This document shows positions 7,397 through 16,312 of a stretch of DNA of 44,500 nt, one piece after another (the first letter of the stretch is position 1; every line of letters starts with the position of its first letter). The DNA is from Arcobacter sp. (GTDB lineage: Bacteria > Campylobacterota > Campylobacteria > Campylobacterales > Arcobacteraceae). The notes under the pieces are model-generated. The model made no database searches. It saw only the letters and a list, made by a program, of their open reading frames with translations, and was not told the origin of the DNA. The DNA is taken from positions 155,387 through 199,886 of the forward strand of contig PKUK01000003.1 in assembly GCA_002869535.1 (NCBI GenBank), written 5' to 3'. The position numbers were made by a program, and so were the translations under genes.

Positions 7397-9412
7397 TTAA
7401 AGTGTTTCTAAAAACTCATCAAAGCCTTCTAATTTAAAATCTATCATATCATCTGTATAAGGTTTAAGAAAAAATTGTTTTGCACTACTTATTTTTAGCT
7501 CTTGTATTAATTGTACTCCTGTTAAAAATTCAGAAGCACTATCATTTAATAAACTTTTTATTAGAGAAATTTGAATAGAAGCTTCATTATAGTTCCCTGC
7601 ATCCAAGTAACATGCAACTATCAAATACATAGTATATTTATCATCAAGTTTATACTCATTTTGTAAACTTTCTAAAAGTTTTAATGCTTTATTAGGATAT
7701 CCATCATGAAGTAATTTTAACGCTTTGGTTCTTAAATATGTAGGAGTAATATTACTTTCCATACTAAAATCAGCTCTATTAAATAGACCTAATGATTTTA
7801 ATAAATCCACATAATATTGAGTAATTAGAATTGGCCCATCCAAGAAGTTATTATTAATTTGTAAAGGAACTGTATCTTGTAATCTTGAAAAATATTCAAA
7901 ATCATTTTCATTTTTTCTTTTAATGACTTTTTTAAGAAGAAAAGTTAATGGTTCCTTAAAATCTTCTTTTATTAAAGGCTCATCTAATGTGGCAATGCCC
8001 TCATTAAATTTTGGCAAAAAGTCTAATGCTCTATAAAAAATTGTTTTAGAATAATGTTTTGGCTCTGTAGAAGTTCCAATATTTTCATTAATAATTAAAT
8101 TATAAATCTTTTGTCCAAAATATTGATACATACCCTTTTTAAGTTTTGCATTGGCATCTAAATACTCTTTATCTTTTATTGTACTATTTGATCTTATTGC
8201 AGTAATTAAGGCCATAACTGAATACAATTTATTACCAGGATTTAATTTACTTGCTTGTTGAAAATACTTTAAAGCATTATAAAAATCATTTATTTGAGCA
8301 TAAGATAAACCCAAATTATAATATATATATGACTTAGTATCTTTGTTTAACATCTTCTTTAATATTACAACTTTTTGAATGGGATCTTTTTTTATTAACT
8401 CCAAAAATGAAGCATTATATGAAATCATATCTTCTAGATTTTCTAAACTTTGTTTATCTTTAAAAATAAAGCCTTTTGTAGAGTCATAAATAATCTCTTC
8501 ATTATCAGAAAATATGTATGGGGCATAATAATAAATATAATCAATTTTTCTATTTAAATCAAAATTTGTAACAAATTTAAAATACTCTTTAGGAGTATAT
8601 TTATCTTTGTTTAAAAACATTTTAAGTTCTAACTCTTTGTTTGTTTCAAAAGATGATTTTCTCTCTTGAATTAAAGTCAAATTTTCATCTAATTTTTCTA
8701 AATTGTTTGATTTTAAATTATTAAAAACCTTAAACCATAAAATCTTATCTTTTACCTTTAAATTTACTGTACTTTCATATGCTTTTGCTAATAATAAATC
8801 TGCCTTATTATAATCTTTTAGTTTAATTAACAAAAGTGCTTTTTTTAAATTTGATGAGTAATCCATAGCTTCTAAAAGTGTTAAGGCCATTTCATAGTCT
8901 TTTAGTATTATAAAAGTATCAGATACAAGCCTTTTACCATGCTCTGACAAATCTTTTCTTGTTTTTGCTATTTCAATAATCTTTTTTAAAAACTTTTTAT
9001 TATTAGATATTAGGTATAAATAATAACAAGCAGACATGTAAGAGTATGTATTTTCTTTAATAGCAGCAGAGTGATTATATATTCTTTCTAGATATATTCT
9101 TGCATTATAAATTGAATTTAACTTATAATAAGCAATTCCAATATTCAAATATGAAGGTATTTGTAAAAACTTTGAAGTCTCTTTTAAAATTTCAATGGCT
9201 TTTAAATACTCATTTTTTTCTAAAAGAAGAACTGCGTTATTAAATTGTACTTGTTGAGATATGCTTTTTTGATTTTTTGTTAAGTCATCATATTTAAAAA
9301 TAACTTCAGGTTGTGATTCAACTTTTGAAACGTCTTCTGCAGTTAATATAGTATGAAAAATAGTAATTAATAAAAAAAGAAAAAACTTTTTCTTTAAATT
9401 AAATAGTTTAAT
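7397..9412 (-). CDS. Secreted TPR-repeat protein of the flagellar cluster, PflA-like candidate, with an ATT start
   Basis: The first standard start is TTG at 9148 (583 residues), but the frame is open upstream to 9412. There an ATT follows AGGAG by six bases and gives a clear signal peptide (KLFNLKKKFFLFLLITIF, cut near LTAED). That yields 671 residues. The mature protein is helical with degenerate TPR-type pairs (KALLLIKLKDYNKADLLLAK; YYNLGLSYAQINDFYNALKY; ALKLLHDGYPNKALKLLESL). A periplasmic TPR protein among flagellar genes suggests PflA, the stator scaffold spoke of Campylobacter-type motors; this is inference. ATT is a very weak start, and ATG to ATT is one G-to-T change, so expression may be much reduced. 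Confidence 0.7.
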   Translation of the reverse strand: MKLFNLKKKFFLFLLITIFHTILTAEDVSKVESQPEVIFKYDDLTKNQKSISQQVQFNNAVLLLEKNEYLKAIEILKETSKFLQIPSYLNIGIAYYKLNSIYNARIYLERIYNHSAAIKENTYSYMSACYYLYLISNNKKFLKKIIEIAKTRKDLSEHGKRLVSDTFIILKDYEMALTLLEAMDYSSNLKKALLLIKLKDYNKADLLLAKAYESTVNLKVKDKILWFKVFNNLKSNNLEKLDENLTLIQERKSSFETNKELELKMFLNKDKYTPKEYFKFVTNFDLNRKIDYIYYYAPYIFSDNEEIIYDSTKGFIFKDKQSLENLEDMISYNASFLELIKKDPIQKVVILKKMLNKDTKSYIYYNLGLSYAQINDFYNALKYFQQASKLNPGNKLYSVMALITAIRSNSTIKDKEYLDANAKLKKGMYQYFGQKIYNLIINENIGTSTEPKHYSKTIFYRALDFLPKFNEGIATLDEPLIKEDFKEPLTFLLKKVIKRKNENDFEYFSRLQDTVPLQINNNFLDGPILITQYYVDLLKSLGLFNRADFSMESNITPTYLRTKALKLLHDGYPNKALKLLESLQNEYKLDDKYTMYLIVACYLDAGNYNEASIQISLIKSLLNDSASEFLTGVQLIQELKISSAKQFFLKPYTDDMIDFKLEGFDEFLETL

Positions 9413-9423
9413 GAGATTCTCCT
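9410..9423 (-). promoter_or_regulatory. AGGAG ribosome site leading to an ATT codon
   Basis: The minus strand reads AGGAG (9423-9419), six spacer bases, then ATT (9412-9410), directly after the stop of the preceding gene (TAA at 9425-9427). No ATG, GTG or TTG lies in the correct frame nearby, and the codons that follow encode a signal peptide. This decides the start of the TPR gene. Confidence 0.65.
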
Positions 9424-9424
9424 A

Positions 9425-9754
9425 TTAAATCATAGTATTAACTTGAGCATAAAGCTCTTCAGACCTCTTTTTGAGTTTATCAACTTGATGTCTTAACTCA
9501 TTATTTTGTAACTTCACATCTCTTAAGTCATTCCTAGCAACGGAGAGGTTATTTTCAGTATGTTTTAAAGCATCATCTTGCGCAACAACTTGTTTATTAT
9601 ATCTATCCATTAACTGAGTGTATTTATTCTTTTCATCTTCTAATATATTTTTTTCTTCATTTACTTTTACATATAAAGATTTATACACATTTGTTGTAGA
9701 AAAATAATATAAAAACATTATCATCAAAAACAAAATTAACAAAAAATTTTCCAA
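9425..9754 (-). CDS. Membrane-anchored coiled-coil protein of the flagellar cluster, function unknown
   Basis: The 109-residue protein has one N-terminal membrane helix (residues 3-20) followed by a single long coiled coil (about 28-105) with heptads such as LRDVKLQNNELRHQVDKLKK. The start is TTG at 9754 with AGAGG upstream. It lies between flgE and the TPR gene, 13 bases before the latter. The layout resembles small membrane-tethered structural parts of the Campylobacterota motor, but no family is recognised. Confidence 0.7.
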   Translation of the reverse strand: MENFLLILFLMIMFLYYFSTTNVYKSLYVKVNEEKNILEDEKNKYTQLMDRYNKQVVAQDDALKHTENNLSVARNDLRDVKLQNNELRHQVDKLKKRSEELYAQVNTMI

Positions 9755-9770
9755 ATTTAACCTCTTTAAA

Positions 9771-9796
9771 AAATAGATAGAAAAATCTATCTATTT
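9771..9796 (-). terminator. Rho-independent terminator after flgE
   Basis: A perfect 10-base inverted repeat (AAATAGATAG / CTATCTATTT) with a six-base loop, followed on the minus strand by a run of T. It starts six bases after the flgE stop and ends just before the ribosome site of the coiled-coil gene, so it may attenuate rather than fully stop transcription. Confidence 0.65.
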
Positions 9797-9802
9797 AATT
9801 TA

Positions 9803-12166
9803 TTATCGTTTTAAACCAATTAATGTAGTTAATAATTGGTCAGATGTAGTAATTGATTTAGCATTGGCTTCAAAAGCTCTTTGGAATACCATCAAGTTAA
9901 CTAAACTTTCACTTAAATCAGCAGTACTTAACTCTAAAGTTGCAGACTCTATGGTTGCAGTTCTATCATTATTAATATTATATGTTGGCTCACCACTTTG
10001 AGTAGTTTTTGCTAAAAGGTTATTACCCATTGGGTCAAGTCCTCTTTCATTATTAAACAGTGCAATAGCAACTTGTCCAATAGCAAACTCAGCACCATCT
10101 TGTTTCATAGTAATTAAACCTGAAGCATCTACGGAGAACTCACCGAAGGCGGAATCGGATATGCCCAAGGTATCGAGCCTTAGTTGAAGTGAGTCTTGAG
10201 ATGATGTTTGGTCAAGGGTCGTTTTTATTTCCAAGAACTCTGCACCGGCACCTTTTCGTCCAGAAGCATCTGCATTTTTATCAATACCACCTGCTACTTT
10301 GTTTATAGTTAATGTCGAAGGGAAGTTACCTGATGGGGCACCTGATGTTTGTTGAATTATTAACTCCCCATTTACAACTACTGCATTATATGGCATTGAA
10401 ACTGTTGTACCACTAGCGTTTGTTGCTGTATTTTTAGAAAATATATCATTTATTTTTCCAGCAAGTGTATCTAAATCTCTAGGAGAAGATATTGTTCCTC
10501 CAGTAGTTGTAATAGCACTTAGTACAGTACCATCAGATAAAGTAATTGATGGAATTGTCATTGTAAAACTTGTCTGTCCATTTGCTAAAACTGCTGCTGT
10601 ATCATCAAAAGTATAAGAACCAGCACTTCCTGTTGCAGTATAAGTTTGTGCATTAGCATACAACTCTGAACTAAATTCAACATCATACTCTTTTGCTTCA
10701 ATTACTAGATTACCATTTATATTTTTTGCAGTAAAGTATTTATTAAAATTTTCAACTGAGATATTTGTGCTTCCTGTTGCATTTGTAGTTAAGTTTGTAA
10801 TAATATCATCAATGTCATCTGTTGCAGAAACACTAATTGCAGAACCAAAATTAATTGTTTTTTCTAAATCTTTGTCATATACACTAAAGTCAAAACTATA
10901 AGTATCTGCATTATTTAAATTAAGTTCTTGCAGAGTAAAAACATCTCTTTGATTACCACTAATTGCCATAGCTAATGCATCTCTAGCACTTTGTAGTCCT
11001 CCAAGTCCAATACCTTCTTGTGCAGTTGTAGCACTAGTAGTTTCATTAAAAGAACCATAAACGATTGTATCCCCTGAAACTTCTGCAACTTCTGTTATTT
11101 TAAACTCTTGTCCTGGAATCATTGATTGAATTTGAATCATTCCATGTAAAACATCTGCATCTTTTGTAGATTTTGTAAAGGTATCAAAAGATTCAAAAGA
11201 GTTTACAGCACTTCCTGTTTCAGTAGTACCACCTCTTGAAATATCTTCATCAGTTACAGTATATGCAACAAATCCTGTTATTTTAGAAATTTGATCAGCT
11301 AAAGCTTTATATGTTGCAATCTGACTTGCTTCTACATCTGTTAAAACAGTTGTTCCATCATCAGCCGTTCTAGATGGTTCAGATATATAGTTTTGAGAAT
11401 ATTTTTTACCATCAATATAAACATAAATTTGATCACCCTCTTTAGTTAAATCTGTTCCTATAAAATTAACTTGTGAAATTTGAGCTTGTGCACTTTGAGA
11501 AGTTCCATCTGGATTATCCTGATATGCTGATAATGCATCAGAATAATTTGAAACTAAAGCTTTAACATCATTAACCTTAGATGCCTCATTTTTTAATCCA
11601 TAACCTGAATAGACATCACTAACATCTGCTTTTGCTGTCTGTTCATAATTTGTTGCTTTAGCTGTGTATGTTTCAACCGATTGAGACAAAGTAACAATTT
11701 TAGATGTAAGAAGTTCAGTGTATGCACTTGTAAATACGTTAATATTTGGATTTGTTGATAATCTGTCATCAGAGGTGATTGTACTCATAGCCCATCCCTG
11801 AACTTCATTACCAGCTGCATCTTGCAATGTACCATTATCACCCATTCTAAAGTTACCAGCTCTTGTATAATAAGTCTCACTTGTACCTGTTGAACTCTTA
11901 TTTGTTACAGCAAAGAACCCATGACCAGACAGTGCCATATCATAATCTACACCAGTACCCTTTAGGTTACCTTGTACATAAAGTTTTTCGGCATCAAGTA
12001 TTTTTGCACCCTTACCTATTCTATCTTGATACATTTGATCAGCAAAAGAGATTCTTGATGCTTTATAACCTATTGTATTAACATTTGCGATATTATGAGA
12101 CTCGTTGTCCAAAGCCTTTTGTTGTGCTGCTAAACCAGAAATACCAGTCCATAGTGCTCCAATCAT
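9803..12166 (-). CDS. flgE: Flagellar hook protein FlgE
   Basis: The 787-residue protein is the main hook subunit. The N-terminus has the rod/hook signature (MIGALWTGISGLAAQQKALD, then HNIANVNTIGYKASR), followed by the D1 segment YDMALSGHGFFAVTN and YYTRAGNF. The C-terminus has LSESLVNLMVFQRAFEANAK and ITTSDQLLTTLIGLKR. The long, Thr/Ser/Asp-rich middle is the variable outer hook domain; sizes near 800 are normal for Campylobacterota. A GC-rich patch lies at about 10127-10270 within the conserved C-terminal part. It has its own probable promoter and terminator. Confidence 0.95.
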   Translation of the reverse strand: MIGALWTGISGLAAQQKALDNESHNIANVNTIGYKASRISFADQMYQDRIGKGAKILDAEKLYVQGNLKGTGVDYDMALSGHGFFAVTNKSSTGTSETYYTRAGNFRMGDNGTLQDAAGNEVQGWAMSTITSDDRLSTNPNINVFTSAYTELLTSKIVTLSQSVETYTAKATNYEQTAKADVSDVYSGYGLKNEASKVNDVKALVSNYSDALSAYQDNPDGTSQSAQAQISQVNFIGTDLTKEGDQIYVYIDGKKYSQNYISEPSRTADDGTTVLTDVEASQIATYKALADQISKITGFVAYTVTDEDISRGGTTETGSAVNSFESFDTFTKSTKDADVLHGMIQIQSMIPGQEFKITEVAEVSGDTIVYGSFNETTSATTAQEGIGLGGLQSARDALAMAISGNQRDVFTLQELNLNNADTYSFDFSVYDKDLEKTINFGSAISVSATDDIDDIITNLTTNATGSTNISVENFNKYFTAKNINGNLVIEAKEYDVEFSSELYANAQTYTATGSAGSYTFDDTAAVLANGQTSFTMTIPSITLSDGTVLSAITTTGGTISSPRDLDTLAGKINDIFSKNTATNASGTTVSMPYNAVVVNGELIIQQTSGAPSGNFPSTLTINKVAGGIDKNADASGRKGAGAEFLEIKTTLDQTSSQDSLQLRLDTLGISDSAFGEFSVDASGLITMKQDGAEFAIGQVAIALFNNERGLDPMGNNLLAKTTQSGEPTYNINNDRTATIESATLELSTADLSESLVNLMVFQRAFEANAKSITTSDQLLTTLIGLKR

Positions 12167-12186
12167 GATTTATCCTTTTAGATAAA

Positions 12187-12192
12187 ATTATA
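12187..12192 (-). promoter_or_regulatory. Putative -10 box for flgE
   Basis: A perfect TATAAT on the minus strand, 20 bases before the flgE ATG, with AAAGGAT as ribosome site in between. Hook genes in this phylum often use sigma54; no clear GG/GC sigma54 pair was seen here, so the sigma70-type reading is tentative. Confidence 0.4.
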
Positions 12193-12204
12193 AACATTTT
12201 ATGT

Positions 12205-12240
12205 TTATTAATTAGTACTCTATTAAGTACTAATTAATAA
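12205..12240 (-). terminator. Perfect 14-base inverted repeat between the two hook genes
   Basis: TTATTAATTAGTAC and its exact complement are separated by eight bases. The repeat begins directly at the stop codon of the upstream hook-like gene (stop at 12241). There is no strong T run, but a second small hairpin (12191-12207) follows. Likely a transcript end or stabiliser for the hook-like gene ahead of the flgE promoter; an operator is also possible. Confidence 0.5.
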
Positions 12241-13701
12241 TCATCTCATTAATGCTATTGCTGTTTTTAAAAAATCATCTGACGTTGTAATTGATTTTGA
12301 ATTTGCTTCAAAAGCTCTTTGTGCTATTAAAAGTTTTTGTAACCCAGTAGAAACACTTATATTACTAACTTCTACACTACTTGCAACCATTTCATTTAAT
12401 AAATCAGCATTTTTAGGCTCGCCAGAAGCTGAAGTTTCTGAGTATAAATTAGAACCTTCTGCTTTTAATGATTGCTCATCAGGGAAATATGCTGTAGATA
12501 CTCTTCCTGCTATATATGTATTAGTTCCTTGTGTTAAGTATAAGATACCATCATTTCCAACACTAAGTGAAGTATCATTATATGAAGCAAGTCCAAGGTT
12601 TGTTATTTTTAAATTAATATCGCTTAAAGATAATGATGCTTGATTAGGTGCAGGAATTCCATTTTGAATATCTAGAAACTGCGCATTTGCCAATTGAACT
12701 GCACCATTTAATGCATCCCTTGCTGATTCAACCATTGCTAATCCTGATCCCTCAACTGCATCAGTTATTTCTATAAGTGGAACACTTGAGTTTATTGTAG
12801 GTGAAGAGATTTTTGTATTATCTCCTGGTATCAAATTATCAATTGTAAGCATTCCAGTTGTAGAATCAAAAGATGATGAATATCCTTGTAAGTCAGAAAT
12901 CTTATCTGATAATTTATTCATAGTAGTCAAGGCATCTGTATCAAAATATTGTCTAACTAATTGATTTCCTATATACAATTCTACTACATCGTTAGTATTT
13001 GTAAGCTCAGTTTCATAGTTTGAATATGTTAAATTTACCTGTTGATTAGTTGAAGCAACAGATACTTCATTTGGATTTGATTCTAATAATTTAAGTTTAT
13101 TATTATAATCTGTTTTCAAAGCTTCAATATCTGATACAACTGAAGTTGCACTTTTATAGTTTTGTCCAGAAACACCAACATCAGTTGCTGTTTTTGTATA
13201 ATCAGTTGCTTTTGCATTAATTGATATTGTTCTATCTTCTTGAGTAATTATTGAAGAGGCTAAATGTTTTGTATATGTATCTCCAAATGCTACAATATCA
13301 TTAGATGAAGTAGTAGAAATTATTTCTGTTTGAACACCTTGAACAACTAAGCCTTCGCCATTTACTAGTGTTCCATCACTAGATTCTGTAAAGTTTCCGG
13401 CTCTTGTGTAGTAACTTTGTCCAGTAGCAGTATCATTTACTATAAAAAACCCTTTTCCTTCTATTGCAAAATCATAAGGATTACTAGTATCTTTTATTCC
13501 ACCTTGACGAAAAGTTTTTTCAATTGACTCTTGAGAAACACCTTTTCCGTAGCTACCATTTTTATATAACATATCTTGAAAAGAGATTTCATCTTCTTTG
13601 TGACCAATAGTATTAACGTTAGAAATATTATTTGCAGCTACATTTACAGAGCTTGATGATGCATAAATTCCAGATAATCCGTTGTATAAACCACTAATCA
13701 C
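12241..13701 (-). CDS. Second FlgE/FlgG-family hook-like protein
   Basis: The 486-residue protein has both ends of the flagellar rod/hook/hook-associated family: MISGLYNGLSGIYASSSSVN and NNISNVNTIGHKEDEISFQD at the N-terminus, YDFAIEGKGFFIVND and YYTRAGNF in the middle, and LQKLLIAQRAFEANSKSITT with FLKTAIALMR at the C-terminus. It is shorter than flgE by about 300 residues, mainly in the outer domains. The start is GTG with GGA upstream. It lies directly after flgD, the usual place of flgE, so it is a true hook paralogue; whether it forms a minor hook segment or a junction is not known. Confidence 0.85.
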   Translation of the reverse strand: MISGLYNGLSGIYASSSSVNVAANNISNVNTIGHKEDEISFQDMLYKNGSYGKGVSQESIEKTFRQGGIKDTSNPYDFAIEGKGFFIVNDTATGQSYYTRAGNFTESSDGTLVNGEGLVVQGVQTEIISTTSSNDIVAFGDTYTKHLASSIITQEDRTISINAKATDYTKTATDVGVSGQNYKSATSVVSDIEALKTDYNNKLKLLESNPNEVSVASTNQQVNLTYSNYETELTNTNDVVELYIGNQLVRQYFDTDALTTMNKLSDKISDLQGYSSSFDSTTGMLTIDNLIPGDNTKISSPTINSSVPLIEITDAVEGSGLAMVESARDALNGAVQLANAQFLDIQNGIPAPNQASLSLSDINLKITNLGLASYNDTSLSVGNDGILYLTQGTNTYIAGRVSTAYFPDEQSLKAEGSNLYSETSASGEPKNADLLNEMVASSVEVSNISVSTGLQKLLIAQRAFEANSKSITTSDDFLKTAIALMR

Positions 13702-13710
13702 TTTTTTTCC

Positions 13711-14193
13711 TTAATAAATTTTTGTTATATTGTCATAATCAATTTTTGACATATCTTCTGCAAGAATTAAAGAACCAGATTCTGAATCATATCCAATAAC
13801 TTGATAACCAGTAGCTATAACTTTTCCTTCATCTGATTCAACAGATGTAATTTGGAAACTTTTAGGATTTCCATCTTGTCCCATATTTCCATCTTCTACA
13901 ATTCTGCCAATAACATCAGTTGCACTTGCTAGTGCCATTTGAGAGAATGAGTTTTGTAAAGATTCCATTGCCTCAATAGTAGATAAGTTTGTTTGTATAC
14001 TCTACATTTGCATTTGAGAGTCTAACATACTAGCAGAATCCATTGGTTTGGTAGGGTCTTGCAGTTTTAACTCTTCTAACATTAACTTTAAAAAATCTTC
14101 ATTTGTAAGCCCATCATTACTAATACCAGCAGTATATTGCTGTCCAGTAGCTGTCGTTTTAGTACTTGTTGATACACCATCTACACCTGCCAT
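13711..14193 (-). pseudogene. flgD: Hook cap protein FlgD, interrupted by an in-frame TAG at codon 64
   Basis: FlgD caps the growing hook. The first 63 residues contain the FlgD signature (NEDFLKLMLEELKLQDPTKPMD). A TAG at 14002-14004 then stops translation, while the same frame continues (SIQTNLSTIEAMESLQNSFS, then ATDVIGRIVEDG) to a natural TAA at 13711, giving 160 residues in total. There is no frameshift. GAG, CAG or TCG to TAG is one base change. ATG at 13968 could restart, but the resulting piece lacks the conserved N-terminus. With only the fragments, hook assembly should fail. The full frame is also short for FlgD (usually over 200). Confidence 0.85.
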
Positions 14194-14202
14194 GATTTTC
14201 TC

Positions 14203-14490
14203 CTATAACATATTTTCTTCAAAGAAATATCGTACAACATTGTCTGAATCCATTGAATCTTGTACTCTAACTGCTAATCTTTCATCTATTACGATGATAT
14301 CACCAGTACCAATAATTCTTGTATTAACATATATATCACCTCCAGCACCTGCTGCTTTATCAAGTGATAATATATCTCCTTCACCCAAATCTAGAAATTC
14401 TTTTATTGTTATATTTGCAGTACCCAGCATAACATCTACTGTTATTTGCGTATCAACTAATAAATCATATACTCTGTCGTTAATTTCCAT
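14203..14490 (-). CDS. fliN: Flagellar motor switch protein FliN
   Basis: The 95-residue protein is essentially one SpoA domain: VYDLLVDTQITVDVMLGTANITIKEFLDLGEG, then DIYVNTRIIGTGDIIVIDERLAVRV. FliN forms the base of the C ring and binds FliH to bring the export ATPase complex to the switch. Length is normal for short FliN. It lies nine bases upstream of flgD and has its own probable promoter. Confidence 0.9.
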   Translation of the reverse strand: MEINDRVYDLLVDTQITVDVMLGTANITIKEFLDLGEGDILSLDKAAGAGGDIYVNTRIIGTGDIIVIDERLAVRVQDSMDSDNVVRYFFEENML

Positions 14491-14524
14491 AATCTTAGGT
14501 CACTTTACTTAGGTTTGATAATGA

Positions 14525-14530
14525 ATTATA
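14525..14530 (-). promoter_or_regulatory. Putative -10 box for fliN-flgD-hook gene
   Basis: TATAAT on the minus strand, 34 bases before the fliN ATG, inside the 136-base gap after fliH. The rest of that gap shows no gene. Confidence 0.4.
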
Positions 14531-14626
14531 ACACAAAGATTCGAATTTATATTTGTGTAAATTGAATAAAAAGGTCGATATTTAAATAGTTTTTGGCTTT
14601 TTAAGCTAATGTTTATTTTTGGAGAA

Positions 14627-15298
14627 TTACATGATTGAATCGAGTGATTCAAGCATTGAATTTACTTTTGCTTCTATATTTCCATCGAAATTTCCAAGGT
14701 CACTTGCAATTACAACACCACCTGCAGTTACATTTGCGTCTTGCACTAAAGAGATGTGAGTACCTTCTAAATTTAAGTCATTTTTTAATAGTTCAAAATC
14801 TCTTGTGTTTAAATGTATTTTAACTTTTGAAGCAGTTTTTATTTTGTCTAATATATTATGTATAGTCTCTTTTGCAATTTTTGAGGAGTTCTCACCTATC
14901 TCAACAGAAATGATTTTTTTTGCAATTGATATTGAAGTTCTAAGAATTTTTGTTTCCATTTGGAAAGTCGCTTGTTCAAAAAAAGCTGCATAGTGCTTTA
15001 AATCTTTTATTGCTTGAACAACTTGATGATCAATATCTTTTCCACCTGCTAATCCAATATGCTCTAATCCATTAACTTTTTGTTGAACAGCATCAATAGT
15101 TCCTGCAAGCGCTTTAATTTCTGCTAAAATTTGATCACCATTTATACTGACTTGTTTTTGATCTAATTTTGCAACTTTTTGCATTTGATCATTTTGTGTA
15201 ATTTCCCCAGTATTAAGAAATGTTCCTAATTGGAAATCTTCAACACCATCATTTGCTTTTATTACTTTTGCATTAGAATATACGTTATTTTTTTCCAT
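14627..15298 (-). CDS. fliH: Flagellar assembly protein FliH
   Basis: FliH regulates the export ATPase FliI and links it to the C ring. The 223-residue protein has a variable N-terminus, a coiled-coil middle (about 60-125) and the V-ATPase-E/FliH C-terminal domain with ILRTSISIAKKIISVEIGEN (about 125-144) and VKIHLNTRDFELLKNDL (about 166-182), then AGGVVIASDLGNFDGNIEAK. It follows fliG by three bases, in the order fliF-fliG-fliH. Confidence 0.9.
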   Translation of the reverse strand: MEKNNVYSNAKVIKANDGVEDFQLGTFLNTGEITQNDQMQKVAKLDQKQVSINGDQILAEIKALAGTIDAVQQKVNGLEHIGLAGGKDIDHQVVQAIKDLKHYAAFFEQATFQMETKILRTSISIAKKIISVEIGENSSKIAKETIHNILDKIKTASKVKIHLNTRDFELLKNDLNLEGTHISLVQDANVTAGGVVIASDLGNFDGNIEAKVNSMLESLDSIM

Positions 15299-15301
15299 AA
15301 A

Positions 15302-16309
15302 TTATTCCACATCCCTTTCAATTACGCCCTCTTCAATAAGCTTTTGGGCCGCATCAAGCATTTTTCTTTGAGCTGACTCAATATCTTTAATTTTAACTTT
15401 TGTAAGCATTTCGAACTCTTCTTGGAATCTATCACTTGCTCTTTGAGACATTGCACTTCTAACTATATCTAAATCATCTTCAGTTGCATTTTTCATAGCA
15501 ACAGCAACATCTGCCATTTCTACATTTTGAAGTACTTTCATTACATCATCTTTATCTAAAGCAAGTAAATCTTCAAATACAAACATGTTTTCTTTTATTT
15601 TTGTAGCAAGTGCTGTATCTACCCCATTGATATTTTTAAGTATATCTTGTGATTTTGGTCCCATTCTATTTAACATATCAGCAACAACTTTAACACCACC
15701 AACATCAACAATAGAAGATAATAGTGATTCTAGCTTTTTTTCTAGTACAATTGATATAGTTCTTACTACATCAGGAGATACATCTTTTATTGTAGCCATT
15801 TGCATTGTAACTTTTACTTTTACATCTTCTTCAAGTTGATTAAGCACGTCTGCTGCCCCATTTGATTCCATGTGTGCCAATATTACAGCAATAGTTTGAG
15901 GAGACTCCTCTTTAATAAAATCTGCAAGCTGTTTTGGGTTTATGGCATCAAGATAATTAAATGACTGAGATGCTAGTTGCATCTTAGATAGTTTTGCTAA
16001 TATTTCATCTGCTTCATTTTTACCTAATGATTTATAAAGAAGATCTTTTGCATAGTCATATCCACCAGCACTAATAAACCCTTTAGTTCTAGTATATAGA
16101 TGAAACTCATCAAGTATGGCTAAAGAGGTGTCTTTATCAACTGAACCTAATTGTGTAATAGCAGTAGATATCTCTTCAACAAGATGTCTTGGTAAATGTT
16201 GAAATATTTTAACAGTAGCTTCTTCACCAACAAGTACAAAAAAGATTGCCACTTTTTTTATCATTGGCATTCCTTTGGTAAGTTCGTGTTCTAAAGGATT
16301 CTCTGCCAT
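15302..16309 (-). CDS. fliG: Flagellar motor switch protein FliG
   Basis: FliG is the rotor protein on which MotA acts. The 335-residue protein has the N-terminal FliF-binding domain (KVAIFFVLVGEEATVKIFQHL), the middle FliM-binding domain with the EHPQ-like stretch (ADFIKEESPQTIAVILAHME) and the C-terminal torque domain (FVFEDLLALDKDDVMKVLQN). The acidic/basic residues of the torque helix follow in DLDIVRSAMSQRASDRFQEE. Three bases separate it from fliF. It is intact. Confidence 0.95.
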   Translation of the reverse strand: MAENPLEHELTKGMPMIKKVAIFFVLVGEEATVKIFQHLPRHLVEEISTAITQLGSVDKDTSLAILDEFHLYTRTKGFISAGGYDYAKDLLYKSLGKNEADEILAKLSKMQLASQSFNYLDAINPKQLADFIKEESPQTIAVILAHMESNGAADVLNQLEEDVKVKVTMQMATIKDVSPDVVRTISIVLEKKLESLLSSIVDVGGVKVVADMLNRMGPKSQDILKNINGVDTALATKIKENMFVFEDLLALDKDDVMKVLQNVEMADVAVAMKNATEDDLDIVRSAMSQRASDRFQEEFEMLTKVKIKDIESAQRKMLDAAQKLIEEGVIERDVE

Positions 16310-16312
16310 TTA

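Noticed and set aside
12167-12240. Sigma54 promoter upstream of flgE
   Set aside because: No GG-N10-GC pair at a suitable distance; a TATAAT is present instead.
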